Below, piece by piece: positions 7,343-14,584 of a stretch of DNA of 38,167 nucleotides (positions are counted from its first letter, which is position 1; each line of letters starts with the position of its first letter). The stretch comes from an uncultured Lachnospiraceae bacterium (lineage in GTDB: Bacteria; Bacillota; Clostridia; Lachnospirales; Lachnospiraceae). The notes beneath the pieces were generated by a model. That model saw only the letters and a list, made by a program, of their open reading frames with translations, was not told where the DNA came from and ran no database searches. The position numbers and the translations under genes are program-made. The stretch lies in NCBI GenBank assembly GCA_900316855.1, contig ONEK01000020.1:29698-67864 (forward strand). The letters are read 5' to 3'.

Positions 7343-9148
7343 TCATGGATTCCCTGCAGCGACGCGGACGGAATGAACGCCGTAGTAATCCGCGACGGTC
7401 TCGTTGACCCAGTACTCCGGGTCGTCCGTGATGTCGAACGACAGGGAGTACAGGAGCTTCGGGTGATTTTCAATCGCCGGAACCGCGACATCTTCCTCTG
7501 CCGACGCAGACTGCAGCGTCTGCTCCCTTGCACACATTTCCTTATCATACGCGGAGGCTTCTCCGATCAGAATCGACCTTGCCGCACAGATTGAGGTCAG
7601 CAGTTCCCGGTTATCTTTAGGCACAACATAAAACGCTGCCGCGAACAGGTACAGCACCGTGACGGATACCAGGAGGGGTATGCGGAGCTCGGAGAGGGAT
7701 TTCTGCGTCTGGACGTTGGATCCGGGAAGGGCTTCGGACACATCCAGGCCGTAACCCAGAAGGGCATATTTTATCTTCCGGATGAGGAAGGCTTCCGTCA
7801 CCACCAGCAGAACCAGCATCAGGAAGAAGCGGTAGTCGGCGGTGCGCACCGGGCCCGTCGAGCCGTCAACGTAGATGTTGGGAGCAAAGGACGAAGCAAA
7901 CAGGAAGAAGGCCGCCAGGGCGAATACGACGAAGGGAACGCGGGAGAGGAGCTGCGGGACACCGGCGGGCACAGTCTCTCCGGAGTGGCAGACCCTGTCC
8001 TGAGGGAGCGGAGCGGTATCCTGCCGGGAAGCAGGACGCAGGCCTTCGGCTGAGTAATCGGAACCCCGCACCCGGATTGCCTTCCACAGGAAGGGGATCA
8101 GGAACGCCAGCATCAGAACAACGAAAACCGTCACGTTCTGCTGCAGGAACAGGCCTGCTTCCCACAGCGATTTGCCGATGATCCGCGGCAGCCCCAGGGA
8201 AGTGGCTTCCTCGGAGGCTTCCTTTGCCATGCGAACTTTATTGCCGGGAGCGGAGAGGCTGATCAGGAATCCTGCGGCGGATGCCGCAAAGAGGAGGAGC
8301 GCCGGCAGCAGGACCCTGCGCACCGGCGACGCGGACGCAGTCACTGCGGGGGTGTTGTCCGTGGTGGATTTCATCGCGGAGCCGCTGCCCGCGGGGGAAG
8401 ATTCCGGGGAAGGAATTGCCGTGGGAGCCGTTCCGGCAGTGATGCAGATGACCAGTGCAAGCAAAGTCATGAGGAACATGAGCTCGACGTGAACAAGGGA
8501 AGGGACGTAGTTGCCGCCGCTTCCCGCAAAGGCAAGTACCGCTGCCAGAATCAGCTTCGCGGGATGCAGCCGCCCTTTGCAAAGAAGCTCCCAAAACAGT
8601 CCCGCCACAATCATGGTCAGCGAATAGAACGTGATGTAGTTCACGGCGCCGTTGTACCAGAAGAACATGTCAATCGCGCGGGGAAGGCAGTTCAGTCCGA
8701 CAAGCGTTACCAGCGCCGCGGCGACATCCGCCGCGTCCCTGCCGCCGAACAGCCTGCGGAAAAAGAAGAAGTTCGAAAATGTATAGAGTGTTACGAGAAA
8801 CCAGGTGCTGACGATATATCCCCTCTCACCGAATACCGCCGGCATCAGGGTGGAGAAGAAGACGGCCATGTAGCTTCCCTGCCAGGAAGCGTAGCTGTCC
8901 CTCATCTGCTGAACGAAGGCAGCTGCCCACGCGGCGATGGAGTGTGTGGATTCCCAGGCGTGATGAACCAGCAGCCCGTAGACGAAATCATCGGCGCTCG
9001 CATGATTGAAGACCGATATGACATAGACCGGAATCAGGTTCAGCACGAGCAGGATCAGAACCAGCTTCCTCCAGAAGACGAGACTTCTATTTCTGACGTT
9101 CATGCTGCGCTTTTTGGTGTTTTCCCCTGTGCTTTCATGGATCTGCAT
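7343..9148 (-). CDS. DUF6056-type polytopic membrane protein (GT-C-like), copy 1
   Basis: A large membrane protein with a first membrane helix (LVLILLVLNLIPVYVISVF) directly followed by NHASADDFVYG, the acidic DD pair placed as in GT-C glycosyltransferases and in DUF6056. About ten further hydrophobic helices follow, with a WQGSYMAVFF block also found (as WQGTWFTVALF) in the homologue at 33676-35550. Probably an extracytoplasmic glycan-modifying enzyme; activity is not proven for the family. Two Pro/Ser/Thr/Ala-rich segments (about 8310-8440 and 7945-8070) break the membrane helices. The start at 9148 (ATG) is a choice; TTG 9169 and ATG 9103 are in frame. It is on the opposite strand to the surrounding glycan genes. 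Confidence 0.7.
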   Translation of the reverse strand: MQIHESTGENTKKRSMNVRNRSLVFWRKLVLILLVLNLIPVYVISVFNHASADDFVYGLLVHHAWESTHSIAAWAAAFVQQMRDSYASWQGSYMAVFFSTLMPAVFGERGYIVSTWFLVTLYTFSNFFFFRRLFGGRDAADVAAALVTLVGLNCLPRAIDMFFWYNGAVNYITFYSLTMIVAGLFWELLCKGRLHPAKLILAAVLAFAGSGGNYVPSLVHVELMFLMTLLALVICITAGTAPTAIPSPESSPAGSGSAMKSTTDNTPAVTASASPVRRVLLPALLLFAASAAGFLISLSAPGNKVRMAKEASEEATSLGLPRIIGKSLWEAGLFLQQNVTVFVVLMLAFLIPFLWKAIRVRGSDYSAEGLRPASRQDTAPLPQDRVCHSGETVPAGVPQLLSRVPFVVFALAAFFLFASSFAPNIYVDGSTGPVRTADYRFFLMLVLLVVTEAFLIRKIKYALLGYGLDVSEALPGSNVQTQKSLSELRIPLLVSVTVLYLFAAAFYVVPKDNRELLTSICAARSILIGEASAYDKEMCAREQTLQSASAEEDVAVPAIENHPKLLYSLSFDITDDPEYWVNETVADYYGVHSVRVAAGNP

Positions 9149-9360
9149 AAAGAGTCCGTAGCCTTTCAATATTACTTTTCTGTCAGTCGCGGGTTACTGC
9201 GGCCTATGTTCCGGCCATTCCTGCCGTCATCATGGTGCGGGGGCCGCACATTCAGCCGCATCTGCAGATTATGGCGCGGCGGCTGCTATTTCAGGGCGGT
9301 CATTTCGCTGACAGAAAAGTATTTTACTAGAAACAGGGCGGACTTGCCATCGGGACGGAT

Positions 9361-9530
9361 TTGTGCGGCAGAAATTTTATTCTGAGGCTTCCTATAAAGC
9401 TCCCTGAACGCATCTGTTTTCTGCCAGACTCCTGTCTCCCGTCACATAAATTTTCCCGCACAAGCCTGCATATAGCAAAGATTCAGGAATTATCTCACGC
9501 CTCAACATAAACCTCTTCGCACAGGCATGC
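9361..9530 (-). repeat. Degenerate repeat units in both orientations, related to the 52-bp array at 26284
   Basis: The stretch 9149-9709 has no supported gene. On the - strand, units beginning GTGCG or GTTCA start at about 9522, 9461 and 9409 (61 then 52 bp apart), each followed by a purine-rich run and TTTAT. A + strand unit (GTGCGGCAGAAATTTTATTC) starts at 9363. The unit at 9461 reads GTGCGGGAAAATTTATGTGA, matching 18 of 20 bases with the unit at 26492. The same repeat family therefore occurs at two places about 17 kb apart. Confidence 0.55.
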
Positions 9531-9709
9531 ATACTGCCAACCGTGATATAACGCCGGGACATCAATTTTCGGAATCCAGTTGGAAAGTGAGCGGAAAGCG
9601 GATAGAATTCAGATGACGGACACAGGCCGGAAGCCATTCAGAAGCAGACAGAATACCGAATGATTGCAAGCTTGTCGCAATTAATTACAGACAGCAGGGA
9701 GGCTTGGTT

Positions 9710-10408
9710 ATGGCAGGAGAATCCACAAGAGGGGTAGTTTATTGTATAGAGACCGTGCTGGGCGGGCTTGTAAAGATCGGAATGACAGCCTCGGATCAGT
9801 TTGAGAAGAGGATGTATATTCTGGAAAGCAATGGATACCAGAATATTACAGGCCTGAAACGCCGGTTTGCGATTGAAGTGGATGATTACACCAGAAAGGA
9901 AACCCTGCTTCACAATGTTTTCAGCGGCTGCAGGATTGGAAACACGGAGCTGTTCGCGGTTGATGCCGACCGGGTTGTGGAGCTGATGGCTGCCCTTGAC
10001 GGCAAGGTGGTATATCCAAAGAATTCCTCCAGGGAGGCTGAGTTTGTTGCCGCCTCTGAGGCAGTGCAGGAAGCCAGGGACAGGGAGCTGATTCCGAACG
10101 GGATTTATTCACTGACCGGCAGCAGGACAGGTTTCGGACGTGTTTCAGCCACCATGAAGGTGGAGGATCATAAATTCATCGTTCTTGCAGGAAGCACAAA
10201 GTGTGATGTCAGGATGAAGAATCCGCCGGCTCTGGTTCTGAACGCAAAGGCAATAGATCACCGCCTGACGGAAAATGTAGAATGCACCTCTCCCTCGACT
10301 GCTGCCTCAGTTGTTTTAGGTGTTTCCGCGGACGGCTGGATGAGATGGAAGAACGAGAAGGGAGAAGCCCTGAATGTTTACAGGAAAGGGAATCATGAAC
10401 CGGGATGA
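9710..10408 (+). CDS. GIY-YIG (T5orf172-type) nuclease-fold protein with DUF4357
   Basis: The N-terminus GVVYCIETVLGGLVKIGMT is the GIY-YIG core of the T5orf172/MUG113 group (VY, then KIG-T), followed by RRFAIEVDDYTRKETLLHNVF, where a conserved Glu is expected. The C-terminal ~60 residues (SPSTAASVVLGVSADGWMRW) are a DUF4357 domain, which is common at the end of such proteins. ATG 9710 has the RBS CAGGGAGG at 9695-9702; an upstream in-frame TTG at 9704 is less likely. Cellular role is not established for the family; restriction- or mobile-element-linked DNA processing is the usual guess. It sits in an island that interrupts the glycan locus. Confidence 0.8.
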   Translation: MAGESTRGVVYCIETVLGGLVKIGMTASDQFEKRMYILESNGYQNITGLKRRFAIEVDDYTRKETLLHNVFSGCRIGNTELFAVDADRVVELMAALDGKVVYPKNSSREAEFVAASEAVQEARDRELIPNGIYSLTGSRTGFGRVSATMKVEDHKFIVLAGSTKCDVRMKNPPALVLNAKAIDHRLTENVECTSPSTAASVVLGVSADGWMRWKNEKGEALNVYRKGNHEPG

Positions 10409-10428
10409 TTGAGGTCCTGTCATTCGGC

Positions 10429-10833
10429 TCAAGCCCTCTTTTTCGCAAGTTCCTCCAAATGACGATTTCTTTCTCCAACGGCCTTTATCAGAGCAGAATA
10501 GCCCTCCGGATTCAGCTTCGGATCCGTGCTGGGGCAGTCTTCGTCAAAAACCTCGCTGAGGCGTCCCTCCTCAAGGAGTGTTTCCTGATATTTCCGGCCT
10601 TCTTTCATTCAGCCGAAATACAGCTCCACCATTTCCTCGATTGCCTTCGGCCCCATCGGTGCATCGGCGGTCTCAGCGGTGAGGATGAGATTGACGCCGG
10701 GAATGTAACCATTCAGCAGGTAACTGCGCACCTTTTCCCCGGCGGAGCGCCTGTACTCCGGATCGTCCAACATTCCAAGGTGCTCCCAGATCATAGCAGA
10801 GCCGTCTGACGGCCTGCGGATGGTGAAGCTTTC
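10429..10833 (-). pseudogene. Remnant of a nuclease-like hypothetical protein, broken by an in-frame stop
   Basis: One frame on the - strand reads FTIRRPSDGSAMIWEHLGM, then LDDPEYRRSAGEKVRSYLLN, GYIPGVNLILTAET and so on to VELYFG, then a TGA (10609-10611), then MKEGRKYQETLLEEGRLSEV continuing in frame to a stop at 10429. The pattern FTIR-P...WEH-GM-DDP-Y...G--PG-NLI-T-ET resembles, from memory, the C-terminal domain of a clostridial family with a PD-(D/E)XK-like core. The N-terminus is missing: an in-frame TGA lies at 10834-10836 and nothing family-like precedes it. The codons after the internal stop still look protein-like, so the stop is probably recent. Family identity is moderate confidence. 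Confidence 0.55.
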
Positions 10834-10916
10834 TCAAAACGTTACAGGAGGTGGAACTGTGCGAAAAGGTACAACCTGAATTCGCCTGAGTTTGACTAAG
10901 GAAAAGGGAAAGTTTC

Positions 10917-10946
10917 TTGTAATGCGGCGGCGGGCTGTGCTATATT
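10917..10946 (+). promoter_or_regulatory. Likely promoter for the tagF-like gene
   Basis: TTGTAA (10917-10922) and TATATT (10941-10946) are 18 bp apart, and TGTGC precedes the -10. This fits a sigma-A promoter restarting transcription after the inserted island, about 85 nt before the start codon. Confidence 0.55.
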
Positions 10947-11030
10947 GATTGCGTTTTAAGCGCATTTTCGGGCGGATCGTTGTGATCCGCCTGTTTCGTG
11001 TAAGGATCAGAAGATAAGGGGAAGATCGGA

Positions 11031-12401
11031 GTGCTGGTAACGAGGGTGATTGCAAAGAAGGCGAAGAGTCTGGGACCTGTGATGGTGGAAGGGATGTTCT
11101 TCCGCAGGTTCGGGAAGAATATCGGAAAGGCGTTTGTATGGCTGGACCGGAAGCTGGGCGTGGGGATCCGGAGCCTGTACATGCCGCATGTGAAGGTGGC
11201 GGACAATCAGATCATGTTCCTGCCGTACCAGCATGAGGTTGCCTGCAATCCGAAGTATATCAGCGACGAGCTGATCCGACGGAAGGCACCGGTGGAAATC
11301 TACTGGTCCGTGTCGCTGTCGCAGTACGCGCATGTCGATTTGGAGGACGTGCTGGCGAAGACAACCCGCGACGGAAAGGTTGATAAGAAATCGAAGGAAT
11401 ACCGGGAGCTGAAGGCCTGGTGCGGGGAGCACGTGCATTTCGTGCGGCCGAATTCCTATGAGTATTTCCGTGCCGCGGCGTCTTCGAAAATCCTGGTGAC
11501 GAACTCCATCCTGGGCGACAAGTTCTACAATTTCCCGGTAAAAAAGGAGCAGCACGTCGTCGAGACGTGGCACGGGTCGCTCGGCATCAAGCGGTTCGAC
11601 CTCGCGCATTACCATACGAACATGTCGTGGCCGGTTGCGGCAATCCGCACCGGCAGGCAGACGACGGAATGTATCTCGAATTCGACGTTCGAGGAAGCGG
11701 TTTATAAGGAAACGTTCTGGCCGGACAAGCCTTCGCTCCGGCTCGGTCACGCGAGGAACGACGTGTTCTTCCCGCAGTATCAGGGCGGACGGGCGTTCCT
11801 GCGCAATGCCTTTATCAGGGAGCATGACCTGAAGGGCGGCGACGATCTGCACTTTGCGCTGTACGGACCGACGTTCCGGGATGATCATGATTTCACCGTG
11901 TTTGATTTGAACGGCGAGGAGACGGTACACGCCTTCGAGGAGCGGTTCGGCGGCAGATGGAAGCTGCTGGTGCGCTTCCACGACAATGACCGCAAGACGG
12001 GCTCCGCAAGCCGCAATACGATTCACGGGAAGGACGTTATTGACGTCACGGACTATCCGGATATGCAGGAGCTGCTGGCCTTCACAGACGCGGCCATCAC
12101 GGATTACTCCTCGTGGATCTACGACTTCGTCCTGACGAGGAAGCCGGGCTTCCTGTTTGCGATGGACGCGGACAAGTATAACGACGAGCGTGGATTCTAT
12201 TTCCGGCTTGAGGATACGCCGTTTCCGGTTGCTCACGACAGCGACGAGCTCTCGGAGGCGATCCGGAGCTTTGATTCGCAGACCTATCCCGCGAAGGTGG
12301 AAAAGTTCCTTGCGGACAAGGGCTGCATGGATGACGGCAGCGCGTCAGAGCGGATTGCGGATCAGTTCCTTGCGTGGATGGATTCAAAAACAACGTGTTG
12401 A
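11031..12401 (+). CDS. CDP-glycerol glycerophosphotransferase (TagF/TagB family)
   Basis: Adds glycerol-phosphate (or a related polyol-phosphate) units from a CDP donor to a membrane-linked glycan at the inner face of the membrane. Family blocks are VETWHGSLGIKRF (the catalytic His region), HARNDVFF, LYGPTFRDDHDF and AITDYSSWIYDFVLTRKPGF near the C-terminus. It starts with GTG and the RBS AAGGGG lies 9 nt upstream. Length is 456 aa, which fits single-domain TagB/TagF proteins; a long N-terminal extension is absent. No low-complexity insertion. With the cytidylyltransferase and LicD it supports a teichoic-acid-like phosphopolymer. The exact polyol is not decidable. Confidence 0.88.
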   Translation: MLVTRVIAKKAKSLGPVMVEGMFFRRFGKNIGKAFVWLDRKLGVGIRSLYMPHVKVADNQIMFLPYQHEVACNPKYISDELIRRKAPVEIYWSVSLSQYAHVDLEDVLAKTTRDGKVDKKSKEYRELKAWCGEHVHFVRPNSYEYFRAAASSKILVTNSILGDKFYNFPVKKEQHVVETWHGSLGIKRFDLAHYHTNMSWPVAAIRTGRQTTECISNSTFEEAVYKETFWPDKPSLRLGHARNDVFFPQYQGGRAFLRNAFIREHDLKGGDDLHFALYGPTFRDDHDFTVFDLNGEETVHAFEERFGGRWKLLVRFHDNDRKTGSASRNTIHGKDVIDVTDYPDMQELLAFTDAAITDYSSWIYDFVLTRKPGFLFAMDADKYNDERGFYFRLEDTPFPVAHDSDELSEAIRSFDSQTYPAKVEKFLADKGCMDDGSASERIADQFLAWMDSKTTC

Positions 12402-12465
12402 AATTATGGGAAACACAAAAATAATGCGTTGATATTATAAAAAATGCAAAAAACAACACGTTGTT
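12389..12465 (+). promoter_or_regulatory. AT-rich spacer with a 12-bp inverted repeat and 13-bp direct repeats
   Basis: AACAACGTGTTG (12389-12400) overlaps the TagF-like stop codon and is the exact reverse complement of CAACACGTTGTT (12454-12465), 53 bp apart. Between them, GTGTTGAAATTAT (12395-12407) and GCGTTGATATTAT (12426-12438) are direct repeats 31 bp apart, three helical turns. The spacer is much more AT-rich than its neighbours. A protein-binding operator or an RNA hairpin are both possible. Confidence 0.5.
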
Positions 12466-12478
12466 CTGACAGGCAGGC

Positions 12479-13738
12479 ATGAGCGATAACGGCGGAAAAC
12501 TGAATAAGCGGTGCGGGGAGATTGATTTCTGCCGGTTTGTGTTCGCTCTCGTGATTATGCTGCATCACTCGCGGTATGTGATCGGGTATGACAACTCGGT
12601 GTTCATCGGCGGGTCGCTGGGCGTGGAGTTCTTCTTCCTCGTGTCGGGGTACCTCATGATGGCGGCCGTGGAGAGAGCAAACTATAGGGCCGCAGGATGT
12701 GCCGGCGGGAATCCGGATAGAATTGCTGCGTTATGTTCAGACCTGAACAACGAGCATGACCGGATTGGAACGCAGGAGCAGGAGGAACGTCAGAGTGTGA
12801 ACGCCGCGCAAGTCCGGGCTGGAGCACAGGGCCTTACAAGGGGAATGGAAAGAACGCGCTCTCTGGGCACTTACACACTGCGTTTCCTGCTGCACAAGAT
12901 TCGGGCGGTGCTGCCGGAGTACCTCATTGCGTGGGTCATCGGGTTTGTTTTCGTCATGATCGCGGACGGGGTGTCCGGCCTTGGCATCGCGAAAAGGTTT
13001 GTGAAGTATTTCTGGGAGCTTTCGTTCCTTAAAATGTCCGGGCTCTACACGGGCGGCATCAACGGCGTCACGTGGTATCTGTCGTCCATGCTGCTGTGCA
13101 TGGCGATCCTGTATCCGCTGTGCCGCAGATATCCGGACATGATGCAGAGGATTGCGGCACCGCTCCTTGCGGTGTGCCTTCTGGGGTACCTGTGCCGGAC
13201 CTTCAGTCACCCGCGGGATCCGGGAAAGTTCCTGCATGTGATGTACAAGGGAAACCTGCGCGCGATGGCGGAGCTGTGCCTTGGCATCACAGTGTACGGC
13301 CTGTGCCGGCGGCTGAAGCAGATCGAATTCACGCGAATCGGGCAGATTCTCATCAGCATCGCGATCGCTGGCATTTACACGGCGGAGCTGGTATATATGT
13401 ATCGGGAGAAGCCGTCAGACTACGACTACTTCTTCCTGTTCCTGATGATGCTCGCGGTGCTGCTGCAGTTTTCACGGAAGGGACTTCTGCCGGGATTGTT
13501 CGACAACCGCGTCTCGACGTGGCTTGCCAAATATTCCGGCGCGCTGTTTTTCGCACACCTGTATATCGCGCAGCACATGAACAACCTGCTGCCGGAATCG
13601 ATGGGAAATGAGACGAGGCTGGTGCTGTACGTCGCGGCGTCGCTTGCGAACGGGCTTGTTGTCATGGGTCTGGCGGCGCTCTGGAGACGGTACGGGGGAA
13701 GCGTCTGCCGGAGGGTGAAGGCACTCCTGATTGTGTAA
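12479..13738 (+). CDS. Acyltransferase-3 family membrane O-acyltransferase
   Basis: IDFCRFVFALVIMLHHSR at the N-terminus (with the conserved His pair) and GVEFFFLVSGYLM are hallmark blocks of the acyltransferase-3 family, which transfers acyl groups such as acetate to surface glycans. Around ten membrane helices follow, ending with AKYSGALFFAHLYIAQHM. Residues about 68-130 (12680-12868) form a hydrophilic Gln/Glu/Arg/Ala-rich insertion between the second helix and LRFLLHKIRAVLP, which normally follow closely. The RBS is AGGCAGG. The inferred role is O-acetylation of the polymer made by this locus. Confidence 0.85.
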   Translation: MSDNGGKLNKRCGEIDFCRFVFALVIMLHHSRYVIGYDNSVFIGGSLGVEFFFLVSGYLMMAAVERANYRAAGCAGGNPDRIAALCSDLNNEHDRIGTQEQEERQSVNAAQVRAGAQGLTRGMERTRSLGTYTLRFLLHKIRAVLPEYLIAWVIGFVFVMIADGVSGLGIAKRFVKYFWELSFLKMSGLYTGGINGVTWYLSSMLLCMAILYPLCRRYPDMMQRIAAPLLAVCLLGYLCRTFSHPRDPGKFLHVMYKGNLRAMAELCLGITVYGLCRRLKQIEFTRIGQILISIAIAGIYTAELVYMYREKPSDYDYFFLFLMMLAVLLQFSRKGLLPGLFDNRVSTWLAKYSGALFFAHLYIAQHMNNLLPESMGNETRLVLYVAASLANGLVVMGLAALWRRYGGSVCRRVKALLIV

Positions 13739-13807
13739 ACCTGACAGAAAGCGGTTTATAACCTTTAAGACGGGAATCTCCGGACGGGTCACAGGCCTGT
13801 GTATTAT

Positions 13808-14584
13808 ATGAAAAAAATTTTCAATCAGATTTCAAGGTACTGGTTCATGTTTCAGGAGCTGGTACACAGGGATTTCACGGAGCGGTACAAAAGGAGCGTG
13901 CTCGGCATGGCGTGGTCCATTCTGTCGCCGCTTCTTACGCTGCTGGTGATGAGGATCATCTTCACGCAGTTTTTCGCGAAGGATATCCCGCACTACACGA
14001 TCTATCTGTTCTCCGGCAACATCATCATGTCATATTACCGGGAGTCGACGAAGCAGGGTATGCGCGCGCTGACGTCGAACGCGAAGATCTTCACGAAGAT
14101 CAATGTGCCGAAGTATCTATTCCTGCTGTCGAAAAACGTCTCCGCACTCGTCAATTTCGGGCTGACGCTCATCGTCTACTTCTTTTTCTGCATCGTGGAC
14201 GGCGTGCATTTCACGCCGAAAATGCTGCTGCTGGTTTTCCCGATCGTGTGCCTGCTCCTCATGAACATCGGCATCGGCTCGATTCTGTCGGCTGTGTACG
14301 TCTTTTTCGAGGACGCGCAGTATCTGTATGACATCGTGCTGACGCTGCTGACGTATATGAGCGCGATTTTCTATTCCATCGACAAGTTTCCGCACTCGTT
14401 CCAGCGGCTGTTCCTGCTCAATCCCGTCTATGTGTATATCAAATATTTCCGCACGATCGTGATCTACGGGATCGTGCCGTCGCCGGCGTACCACCTGCTG
14501 TGCCTGTTCTATCCGGCACTGTTCCTGGCGATCGGAATCCATATTTATAAAAAGTACAACCATGAGTTCCTGTATTACCTGTAA
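13808..14584 (+). CDS. ABC-2 type polysaccharide export permease (TagG/Wzm-like)
   Basis: The N-terminal LVHRDFTERYKRSVLGMAWSIL block followed by six membrane helices is the classical ABC-2 permease of polysaccharide/teichoic acid exporters. Length (259 aa) fits. It pairs with the ATPase at 16525, although a GtrII-type gene is inserted between them. ATG 13808 is chosen; GTG 13799 would add three residues. Upstream, TGACAGAAAGCG at 13742-13753 also occurs at 22965-22976 before the mutase gene. It overlaps the next gene by 23 nt, implying translational coupling. Confidence 0.88.
   Translation: MKKIFNQISRYWFMFQELVHRDFTERYKRSVLGMAWSILSPLLTLLVMRIIFTQFFAKDIPHYTIYLFSGNIIMSYYRESTKQGMRALTSNAKIFTKINVPKYLFLLSKNVSALVNFGLTLIVYFFFCIVDGVHFTPKMLLLVFPIVCLLLMNIGIGSILSAVYVFFEDAQYLYDIVLTLLTYMSAIFYSIDKFPHSFQRLFLLNPVYVYIKYFRTIVIYGIVPSPAYHLLCLFYPALFLAIGIHIYKKYNHEFLYYL

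Noticed and set aside
10859..10878. Another copy of the 52-bp-array unit (GTGCGAAAAGG)
   Set aside because: Only about nine bases match and no neighbouring copy lies at 52 bp, so similarity is not above chance.
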